DNA from: Arachis hypogaea
Lineage: Eukaryota > Streptophyta > Magnoliopsida > Fabales > Fabaceae
Assembly: GCF_003086295.3 (NCBI RefSeq)
Contig: NC_092040.1
Coordinates: forward strand, 59,685,559 to 59,749,558
Direction of reading: 5' to 3'
Length of the DNA: 64,000 bases
In this document: in pieces, positions 11,228 through 21,200 of the stretch
Numbering within the stretch: position 1 is the stretch's first letter
Layout: each line of letters starts with the position of its first letter
Program-made: the position numbers and the translations under genes
The notes under the pieces: generated by a model
What the model saw: only the letters and a program-made list of their open reading frames with translations
Databases searched by the model: none
Told to the model about the DNA's origin: nothing

Positions 11228-12095
11228 TGATGCACGTGCATCATTGCCTACATTTAGTAGTCATTTCAGTAGATTTCTGTTTAGTTTTCATACAAATTTT
11301 GCCAAAATATAAGTAATAGCATGAAAAATCTCTGCATGAAACAAAATCTCAAGCATAGGTGAATTTTAGCTAATATACAAGGTAAATATGATAAAATAGA
11401 TCATACTAAGTGAAGTTTTGATTTTGAGTATTATTAGCACACTTAGTATATAAAGATCATCTTGTATGTTACCTTGATGCACTTTGTTTGTTTGATTTCA
11501 GGCCAAAAGAAGCAGAGAAGAGCCACGTTAGTGCTACTAACGTGGGCACTAACGTGGAAGGAAGGAAAGTTGAAACGTTAGTGAGAACGTTAATGGCATC
11601 AACTTTGAAGAAGGAGCAGCATTAGTGGCAAAAGTGAGTGCCAATAACGCTAGTGAAGGGCAAGAAGACCCACGTTAGCTTCCACGTTAGTTACATTAAC
11701 GTGGGAACTAATGTGGAAGGAAAGGGAGACGCCAGCGTTAGTGAAAAAGGTGAACGCCACTAACGCTAGCGAAGCAAAGGAAGACCCAGGTTAATGGCCA
11801 CGTTAGTTACACTAACGTGGGCAAAAGTCTTACCTGGCAGCCTGACCATGCCTTATTCAAACAAAAATAACTTGAGCCACAAAGCTCTAAATGAGGTGAT
11901 TTCATGGGCATTGGAAAGTAGGATTCCAGAGCTTTCCAAGCATATATGGCACTACATGGTGAACACTGAATTTGAGGGAGAAAACCTGCCTCGAAATTGC
12001 AAAGATGAACATGGTATCAACCTGTAGTAAGGCCAGCTGACCTCTTCACCGTCCAAGAAGTGTAACTCGAGCTGTAGAGCTTCAAATGATGCTCT
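11228..12095 (+). repeat. 3' LTR of element F, left part
   Basis: Starts TGATGCACGTGCATCA directly after the TAAGTTTGGTGTTG tail and is cut at about 12095 by element D. It contains an ACGTTA hairpin array (11518-11822). Bases 11914-11955, around GGAAAGTAG and GAGCTTTCCA, resemble a block in the FIDEL-like LTR at 16528-16570. Its first ~240 bp differ strongly from the 5' LTR of F although both should be copies of one sequence. Confidence 0.8.
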
Positions 12096-12710
12096 CCCAA
12101 TTCTATCTTAAGCTAACCAAAGATTCAATTTGGGATATACAATTGTTTTTCCGCTTAAGGCTAGTAATGTGGTAAAATATAGAACAAATGGGATTTAAAG
12201 GCTCAAAGTGGTTAACAAAGGTAATTGAAAAGGGTAAGCTTAATTTGGATAAGTGAGTTTAAACAAATAATGGCCTCAATCATATGCAAGCATACAAACA
12301 TAATAAATATTGGACATATAGGATGAAACAAAATATAGATTACAATCATAGAGAAGTAAACACACAAGAATAAAATAATTATGGTTAAATAATGTAACCA
12401 TGCATAAAGGCTCTAATCTTCACAGGTTGTGTGTTCTTTAGCTCAAAAATCATGTTCCAAATACAACTTCAAGAAGATTTATCATAAAAAAAATTTTAAT
12501 TAAAATTAGTGAAATTTTGTTCCAAGGATAGAGTCTTAGAAGAAACTTATTGTCTTTTCAATCAAGTAGAACATGCATGCAACTAACCTATTACATGCAA
12601 TTTATCCTATTCTATAAAAGAGAGAAAATCTAACTAAAATATCCTAATTTATTGGTGCTAGGGAAGAGAAATTACTTCCGGAAGTCAGGTACTGACCGAC
12701 CTCCCCACAC
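12096..12710 (-). other. 3' non-coding tail of element D
   Basis: AT-rich, no frame. It aligns with 1197-1822 of element I and starts to do so near 12098. The G-rich run beside the env-position stop (12700-12710) is conserved. The abrupt left edge marks truncation. Confidence 0.75.
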
Positions 12711-13083
12711 TTAAGGCTTTGCATCGTCCCCGGTGCCATCTGTCAGGAACAGGGGTGGGCTGGTAGCAGTTTCTCCACAGTCGGGACCATCATGGCTCCC
12801 TGTGCTGGTAAAAGAAGTGGATTCCGGGGTGTTTGAGTCTCTGTAATCTCCTCTAAGTAGCTCCCTGAGGTGTTTGAATCGGCGGTTGTTACGACGCTCT
12901 CTTAACTTCACTTTCTGTTCTAGCTTATCCAACCTTTCGATTATCAACCTTTATGATCCTCTTAACTCTTTTTATTGAGGGCTTGACTGCAGTTGAAGAA
13001 GGTTTTGCCACTAATGCTCTTTTAGTTCCTCTTCTTGCTGGGGTTTTGGAGTAGCTTTCTCCTTACCTTTCTTGGTGGCCATC
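12711..13083 (-). pseudogene. Env-position ORF of element D with the centre deleted
   Basis: The ATG at 13083-13081 opens an N-terminus like that of J (MATKKGK type), broken by frameshifts. At about 12945 it jumps to the C-terminal part, a charged stretch with LDKLEQKVKLRERR that looks coiled-coil, ending at a stop at 12713-12711. About 0.9 kb present in J and I is missing. No function can remain. Confidence 0.65.
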
Positions 13084-14588
13084 CTGAAAAAGGGAAGAGA
13101 AAGTAATTTAAATTCAAATAGATATAGCAAGGAAGGGAACGGAAAAGGTGGTGATGGATGCACATTAAGATGTAACTGACATTAACACGTGCTCATGAGT
13201 ACATGTGAAAAATCATCGATGGAAAATAGCTAGTGCATATAATGACAAGTGAATGCAAGGTGTTTATTGGCATGCCGGAAAAGGATGTGAGTAGCATAGA
13301 CCAAGCATTACTTGTAATAAATCACCATGTTGTATTGACAATTAAATTCAATTAATACAATAGTAAAGGGAGTTTATGAAAAGCAAGCATTGAATAGTAG
13401 AAAGTATAATAGAGAAGTGCATAATGCCATATGGGCTTTTTCACAAACACATAGCATGCATGGGAAATAAGGTATAGAAAGTATTAAAGTAAACATGCAA
13501 GCAACCCTTTAAAGAAAATAATATATAATTGCCAAACAATTTGCAACAATCCACAAGCATATAATGAGGAATAATGACTCAAATAAATTTCTAACACCAT
13601 GTAAAAAGGAAAGAAGAAGAAAGAAAATATGGATAATGAAAAGAAAAAGAAAAGAAAAGAAAATAACATATAAAATAAGAAGAATGATAGAAAAGGAAGG
13701 AGGGAAGAAGAAAATAAAACCTTGTTAATGGAGGTGAGAGAGAGAGAGAGTGTGAAAGGTGAGATAGAAGGAAGAAGGGAGAAGGAAGAAATAAGGAGGG
13801 AAAAGAAAAATTAGGATTTAAAAAAGAGAAAGATAAGATATTTTGGCAATTTAGGTTGAGCTGTGCGACGCAAGCGACGTGGCCACGTGGGGAACGCGTT
13901 CGCGTGATTGTGCTTTAATTCAGTCGACGCGGTCATGTCGGTCACGCGGTCGCGTGACCCATGTTATGCTTCTGGCGCGAGGGCAGCCTCGCACCTGCAC
14001 AACTCTCTGTTCGAATTTATATATTTGCCAAATTTGGGGTGACGCGATCGCGTGGGGCATGCGATCGCATGAGTGGGCTTCAGAAAGGAATGACGCGGAC
14101 GCATCGGCAACACGGTCGCGTGATAGGGATTGTGCGTCCAGCACCAATCCAGCACCACTCTCGCACAATAATTCGTTGTGTACCCTTTTTACATCGAAAA
14201 TCAGGGCAAGCGGCCGTGTGGGGCACGCGGTCGCGTGGGAGGCCATTATTCCCATGTGACGCAGACGCGTCAGCGACGCGGTCGCGTGGGACGATTTATG
14301 CCACTGGCACGCCTCCATCCACGCTCCAACGTGACTCTCTGTTCGTTTTTATTTTCTCCCCTCTCCTTTCGATGCGGACGCGTCGCTGATGCGATCGCAT
14401 CGCGTGGCATTTTTTTATTTTTTTAGAGAAATAAAAGTATGTAAATGCAGATGCACAAAAGTACTGATAAAGAGAAGAGTTATTGAATAGGAAAAACTAA
14501 AAATAAAGAAAAGAACGATCATACCATGGTGGGTTGTCTCCCACCTAGCACTTTGCTTTAACGTCCGTAAGTTGGACGCTCCACTAGC
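13084..14588 (-). other. Non-coding spacer of element D with CGCG palindrome array
   Basis: Equivalent to 3086-4607 in I. It holds a GA-rich tract (about 13610-13830, with a GAGA run near 13736-13750) and a GC-rich palindrome array at 13865-14405. Overlapping ORFs in all frames of this array are by-products of its CpG-rich composition and have no family match that I can see. Confidence 0.75.
13865..14405. repeat. GC-rich CGCG palindrome array in D
   Basis: Repeated words such as GACGCGGTCGCGTG, GACGCGATCGCGTG and TCGCGTGA alternate with AT-rich spacers. Neighbouring words form GACGCG...CGCGTC inverted repeats. Layout parallels 3915-4436 and 54443-54968, with many base differences. Confidence 0.8.
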
Positions 14589-16227
14589 TCAATCTTCTGC
14601 TGAGTGGGGATCTTCCATGAGGAAGATCTCAAGCTCCTTGTTTTTCTGCATCTTCTCACCATGGTACAGCTTCAGACGTTGTCCATTAACTTTGATAAGT
14701 TCAGAACTTGAAGGATGGCTTAGGTGATAAACTCCGTATGGTTCGGCCTTCTCTACTCTGTATGGACCTTCCCATCTTGATCTCAACTTGCCTGGCATGA
14801 GCCTCAGTCGAGATTTGTAAAGGTGGACTAAATCCCTAGGTTGGAACTCTTTTCTCTTAATGTGCTGATCATGTACAGCCTTCATCTTCTCCTTGTATAT
14901 TCTTGAGTTCTCATAAGCTTCTAGGCGAAGGCTCTCCAGTTCTTGCAGTTGCAACTTCCTTTCAGCTATGGCTTTCTCAATTCCCATGTTGCACTCCTTG
15001 ACTGCCCAAAAGGCTCTGTGCTCGACTTCAACTGGGAGATGACAAGCTTTTCCATAAACTAAGCGGAAAGCACTCATCCCAATGTGTTTTATATGCGGTC
15101 CTATATGCCCATAGTGCATCTTGTAGCCTGGTTCTCCAGTCTTTTCTATGAGTTTTGACTATCTTCTGCAAGATACGCTTTATCTCTCTGTTTGACACCT
15201 CAGCTTGCCCATTGGTCTGAGGATGGTATGCTGTTGCAACCTTATGAATTATCCCATGCTTCTTCATTAATCCTGTTAGTCTCCTATTACAAAAATGGGT
15301 GCCTTGATCGCTCACGATTGCTCGTGGTGATCCAAAGCGGCAAATAATATGGTTTCTCACAAAGGAAACAACAGTGTTAGCATCATCAGTGCGGGTAGGA
15401 ATTGCTTCCACCCATTTGGAAACGTAATCCACAGCTAACAATATATAAAAATAACCATTAGAATTTGGAAATGGACCCATGAAGTCAATGCCCCAAACAT
15501 CAAAAATTTCATAGAAAAGCATAATTTGTTGAGGCATCTCATCCCTCCTGGATATATTACCAAATTTTTGGCATGGGAGACTAGAGTTACAAAACCCAGC
15601 AGCGTCTCTAAAAAGAGTAGGCCACCAGAATCCACAGTCTAAGATCTTTCTAGCTGTTCTTTGAGGGCCAAAATGTCCTCCACTCTCAGATGAGTGATAG
15701 GCCCCTAAAATAGACTGGAATTCTGATTGAGGCACACAACGTCTAATTACCTGATCAGCGCCACATCTCCATAAATATGGGTCATCCCATATATAATATT
15801 TAGACTCGCTTTTCAGCTTGTCTCTTTGATGCTTAGAAAAGTGTGGAGGAAATGTGCGGCTAACTAGATAATTAGCTACAGGTGCGTACCAAGGGACTAT
15901 CTCAGATACTGCTTGCAGGTTATCAAATGGAAAATTATCATCTATAGGAGTAGAATCATCCTTAATGTGCTCAAGGCGACTCAAGTGGTCTGCCACTAGA
16001 TTCTGGTTACCACTCCTATCCTTTATTTCTAAATCAAATTCATGTAATAGCAGTATCCAACGTATGAGCCTTGGTTTGGACTCCTTTTTAGCCAATAGAT
16101 ACTTGAAAGCTGCATGGTTCGAATACACTACTACTCTAGTACCAAGTAAATAAGCTCGGAATTTATCCAGAGCAAAAACAATAGCAAGAAGCTCTTTCTC
16201 AGTAGTAGTATGATTGGACTGGGCACT
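14589..16227 (-). pseudogene. Element D pol, 3' half: RNase H end and integrase
   Basis: The minus frame carries RNase H ([23 protein letters not shown]), then the integrase zinc region with GGHFGPQ, the core [20 protein letters not shown] and [15 protein letters not shown], so all three catalytic acidic residues remain. The first Cys of the zinc CxxC is Ser (SLPCQ instead of a CxxCQ pattern). A 1-nt loss near 15090 shifts the frame. The C-terminal domain ([17 protein letters not shown]) continues to the stop at 14589. The upstream part lies beyond element A, at 27766-28418. Confidence 0.92.
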
Positions 16228-17748
16228 TGATGAGCGGATAATTTATACGCTTTTTGGCATTGTTTTTAGTATGTTTTTAGTATAATCTAGTTAGGTTTTA
16301 GTATATTTTTAGTAGTTTTTAGTTAAAATTCACTTTTCTGGACTTTACTATGAGTTTGTGTGTTTTTCTGTGATTTCAGGTATTTTCTGGCTGAAATTGA
16401 GGGACCTAAGCAAAAATCTGATTCAGAGACTGAAAAGGACTGCAGATGCTGTTGGATTCTGACCTCCCTGCACTCGAAGTTTATTTTCTGGAGCTACAGA
16501 AGCCCAATTGGCGCGCTCTCAACGGCGTTGGAAAGTAGACATCCTGGGCTTTCCAGCAATATGTGATAGTCCATACTTTGCCCAAGATTTGATGGCCCAA
16601 ACCGGCGTGGCAAATCAGCCTCAGAAATTCCAGCGTTTAACGCTGGAACTGGCATAAAACTTGGAGTTAAACGCCCAAACTGGCATGAAAACTGGCGTTT
16701 AACTCCAGAAAAGGTCTCTACACGAAAATGCTTCATTGCTCAACCCAAGCACACACCAAGTGGGCCCGGAAGTGGATTTTTAAATCATTTACTCATTTCT
16801 GTATACCCTAGGCTACTAGTTTACTATTAATAGGATCTTTTGACATTGTATCAGTACCTCATGACACTTTACACGTTTCTTTGTGTACTTTCCACGGCAT
16901 GAGTCTCTAAACCCCATGGTTGGGGGTGAGGAGCTCTGCTGTGTCTTGATGGATTAATGCAATTACTACTGTTTCTTATTCAATCATGCTTGCTTCCATT
17001 CTAAGATAATACTTGTTCTTAACCCGGATGAATGTGATGATCCGTGACAATCATCATCATTCTCAACTATGAACGTGTGCCTGACAACCACCTCCGTTCT
17101 ACCTTAGATTAAGTAGTTATCTCTTGGATTCTTTAACCGGAATCTTCGTGGTATAAGCTAGAATTGATGGTGGCATTCAAGAGAATCCGGAAGGTCTAAA
17201 CCTTGTCTGTGGTATTCTGAGTAGGATTCAATGATTGGATGACTGTGACGTGCTTCAAACCCCTAGCAGGCGGGGCGTTAGTGACAGACGCAAAAGAATC
17301 ATTGGATTCTATTCCGGCCTGACCGAGAACCGACAGATGATTAGCCATGCTGTGACAGAGCATAGGAACATTTTCACTGAGAGGATGGAAGGTAGCCATT
17401 GACAACGGTGAAACCCTACATACAGCTTGCCATGGAAGAAACCTTGCGTGTTTGATGAAGAAGACAATAGGAAAGCAGAGATTCAGAGGACAGAGCATCT
17501 CCAAAACCTCAACCTATTCTCCATTACTGCAAAACAAGTAACCATTTCATGTTCTTTTGCTTTTCACAAACAATCCTGATAATTTCTGATATCCTGACTA
17601 AGATTTACAAGATAACCATAGCTTGCTTCAAGCCGACAATCTCCGTGGGATCGACCCTTGCTCACGCAAGGTATTACTTGGACGACCCAGTGCACTTGCT
17701 GGTTAGTTGTGCGGAGTTGCAAAAGTGTGATTGCAATTTCGTGCACCA
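16228..17748 (+). repeat. 5' LTR of element A
   Basis: TGATGAGCGGATAATTTA at the start and CGTGCACCA at the end, 1521 bp. It contains the palindrome CCAGCGTTTAACGCTGG at 16630-16646, a degenerate TATA-like TATTAATAGG at 16825-16834 (canonical TATAAATAGG in G), and the U5 block GTGGGATCGACCC at 17645-17657. Confidence 0.96.
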
Positions 17749-17754
17749 AGTTTT

Positions 17755-17772
17755 TGGCGCCGTTGCCGGGGA
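17755..17772 (+). other. Primer binding site of A, complement of the tRNA-Asp 3' end
   Basis: TGGCGCCGTTGCCGGGGA starts 7 bp after the LTR. It is the perfect complement of the 18 nt at the 3' end of plant tRNA-Asp(GUC), including CCA, as I recall that tRNA. Minus-strand DNA synthesis would start here. Confidence 0.92.
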
Positions 17773-18281
17773 TTGTTCGAGTTTGGACAACTGACGGCTT
17801 ATCTTGTTGCTTAGATTAGGACTGTTTTATTTTTGTTGGTTTAGAGTCTTTTAGTTGAGTCTAGTTCATATTTTAAGTTTGGTGTCAATTGCATGCTTTT
17901 GTTTTTTTTCTTTTAATTTTCGAATTTGCATGTTCTTAGTCCCTTTTTGATTCATAAAAATTCTAAGTTTGGTGTCCTCTTTGTGTTTTTTCCCTTAAAA
18001 ATTTTCGAAAATTAGTGTTTGATTTTCTAAAAATTTTAAGTTTGGTGTCTTTTTGTTGTTTTTCTCTTTCCTCTTTTCAAAAATCAAATCTTTTTCATAA
18101 AAATTTTTCAATCATATCTTTTTAATTGCTATTTTCAAAATCTTTTCAATTGACTAATTGATTCAGTTCTCAATTTGCTTTGATCTTATTTTCATTTTAA
18201 TTTTCGAATTTTTTTATCTTCTTTTTTTTACTTTATTTTATTTTTTTCGTCTAATTCAAAAAAAAAATTATTTTATCCATT
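17773..18281 (+). other. Leader of element A
   Basis: T-rich, non-coding. It carries three copies of TAAGTTTGGTGT (17874-17885, 17964-17975, 18037-18048), about 73-90 bp apart. Element B has a matching leader with two intact copies (44785, 44941) and one mutated copy near 44873. Confidence 0.85.
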
Positions 18282-21200
18282 ATGGACCTAAATGGAATTG
18301 ATCAGTCCAGAAGGACTCTGGGGTCATATGCTAACCCCATTACAGCTGCATATGGGAGTAGCATATGTACACCTCCCATCAAAGCAAGCAACTTTGAGCT
18401 AAATCCTCAACTCATTATCATAGTGCAGCAAAATTGCCACTATTCCGGTCTTCCACAGGAAGAGCCTACTGAGTTTCTAGCACAATTCTTACAAATTGCT
18501 GACACAGTACATGATAAAGAGGTAGATCAGGATGTCTACAGACTATTACTGTTTCCATTTGCTGTAAAAGATCAAGCTAAAAGGTGGTTGAATAACCAAC
18601 CTACAACAAGCATAAAGACATGGAAACAGTTATCAGACAAATTCCTGAATCACTTTTACCATCCAAAGAGGATGACACAGCTAAGGCTGGACATCCAAGG
18701 CTTTAAACAAGAGGATAATGAATCCCTTTATAATGCCTGGGAGAGGTATAGAGGTATGCTAAGAAAATGCCCCTCTGAAATGTTTTCAGAGTGGGTACAG
18801 TTAGACATCTTCTACTATGGGCTTACAGAAAAAGCTCAGATGTCTTTAGACCACTCAGCTGGTGGATCTATCCACATGAGAAAGACAATTGAAGAAGCTC
18901 AAGAGCTTATAGACACTGTTGCTAGAAATCAATATTTGTACTCTAGCAATGAGTTCTCTCCAAAAGAGGAAGTCATGACAATAGTCACTGACACTAATCC
19001 TCAAGAACAGATGATTGAGCTTAATCAACAATTGCTCCTGATGACAGAACAGTTAGCAGAATTTAAAGAGATGCTCCATGAAACTAAAGTTGCTAACAAG
19101 AACATAGAGCTGCAGTTGAATCAAGCAAAACAGCAAATATCTAAATAGATAACAGAGGAATGTCAAGCAGTTCAACTGAGGAGTGGGAAGACACTGAATA
19201 ACACTGCTCAGAAGAGCAAAAAGCCAAACAAGGAACAATTGACAGAGGACAACCAAATCACTGTGCAAAATCCCTCTGAGGACAGTAAGAGCCCAGAGAG
19301 GAATATTATTGGCGTTCAAACGCCAGAAAGGGAAGGAAAGTTGGTGTTAAACGCCCATCCCTTGCCCAGTTCTGGCGTTCAAACGCCAGAAAAGGGGGAA
19401 AAGTTGGCGTTAAACGCCCATTTTCCACCCAATCCTGGCGTTCATACGCCAAGGGATGATCAGACACCTGAAAGTGCTGACAGTAATCCCTCTAACAAGG
19501 CTTCTTCAACCACTTCTGTAAGGAATAAACCTGCAGCATCTAAGGTTGAAGAATATAAAGCCAAGATGCCTTATCCTCAGAAACTCCGCCAAGCGGAGCA
19601 GGATAAGCAATTTGCCCGCTTTGCAGACTATCTAAGGACTCTTGAAATAAAGATTCCGTTTGCAGAGGCACTTGAGCAAATACCTTCTTATGCTAAGTTC
19701 ATGAAAGAAATCTTAAGTCATAAGAAGTATTGGAGAGAAACTGAAAAAGTGTTTCTCACTGAAGAATGCAGTGCAGTCATATTAAAGAGCTTACCAGAAA
19801 AGCTTCAAGATCCAGGAAGCTTTATGATACCATGCACATTAGAAGGAGCTTGCACCAAGACAGCCCTATGTGATCTTGGAGCAAGTATCAATCTAATACC
19901 TGCATCCACTATCAGAAAGCTTGGGTTGACTGGAGAGGTCAAACCAACCCGGATATGCCTCCAACTTGCTGATGGCTCCATTAAACACCCATCAGGCATA
20001 ATTGAGGACATGATTGTCAAGGTTGGGCCATTTGCCTTTCCAACTGACTTTGTGGTGCTGGAAATGGAGGAGCACAAGAGTGCAACTCTCATTCTAGGAA
20101 GACCTTTCCTAGCAACTGGACGAACTCTCATTGATGTACAAAAAGGGGAAGTAACCTTGAGAGTCAATGAAGATGAGTTCAAGTTGAATGCTGTAAAAGC
20201 TATGCAGCATCCAGACACACCAAATGACTGCATGGGCGCTGACATTATTGATTCTCTGGTAGAAGAGATCAATATGACTGAAAGCCTAGAATCAGAGCTT
20301 GAGGACATCTTCAAAGATGCTCAACCTGACCAAGAAGAACCAGAGGAAGCAAAGGAATTTTCGAAAATTCCTCAGGAGGAGGATAAACCTCCCAAACCTG
20401 AACTCAAACCACTACCACCATCCCTGAAATATGCATTTCTGGGAGGGGGTGAAACTTTTCCTGTGATTATAAGCTCTGCTTTAAATCCACAGGAAGAGGA
20501 AGCACTGATTCAAGTGCTAAGGACACACAAGACAGCTCTTGGGTGGTCCATAAGTGATCTTAAGGGCATTAGCCCAGCTAGATGCATGCACAAGATCCTG
20601 TTGGAGGATAATGCCAAACCAGTGGTCCAACCACAAAGGAGGCTAAATCCAGCCATGAAGGAGGTGGTGCAGAAAGAGGTCACTAAATTACTAGAGGCTG
20701 GGATTATTTATCCTATTTCTGATAGCCCCTGGGTGAGCCCTGTCCAAGTTGTCCCCAAAAAGGGAGGCATGACAGTGGTTCATAATGAAAAAAATGAACT
20801 GGTTCCTACAAGAACAGTCACAGGGTGGCGTATGTGTATTGACTACAGAAGGCTCAATACAGCCACCAGAAATGATCATTTTCCTTTACCATTTATAGAC
20901 CAAATGCTAGAAAGACTAGCTGGTCATGATTATTACTGCTTTTTGGATGGCTATTCAGGCTACAACCAAATTGCAGTAGACCCTCAGGACCAAGAGAAAA
21001 CAGCATTTACTTGTCCTTCTGGCGTGTTCGCCTACAGGAGGATGCCTTTTGGTCTGTGCAATGCACCTGCAACCTTTTAGAGGTGCATGCTCTCTATCTT
21101 CTCAGATATGGTAGAGAAATTTCTGGAAGTCTTCATGGATGACTTTTCAGTATATGGAGATTCATTTAGCTCCTGTCTTAATCACCTAGCACTTATCCTG

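Noticed and set aside
13879..14426. Several 60-140 codon ORFs and an apparent CpG island
   Set aside because: This is the CGCG palindrome array of the I/D/J family. CpG richness is a property of the repeat, not a gene promoter, and no coding conservation exists between copies.
16360..16566. ORF repeated at 26377 and 41228
   Set aside because: It lies in the U3 part of FIDEL-like LTRs, so the repetition is explained by the LTR itself.
17755..17772. tRNA-Asp-like sequence as a possible tRNA gene
   Set aside because: Only the last 18 bases of the tRNA are matched, on the complementary strand and next to an LTR, which is a primer site.
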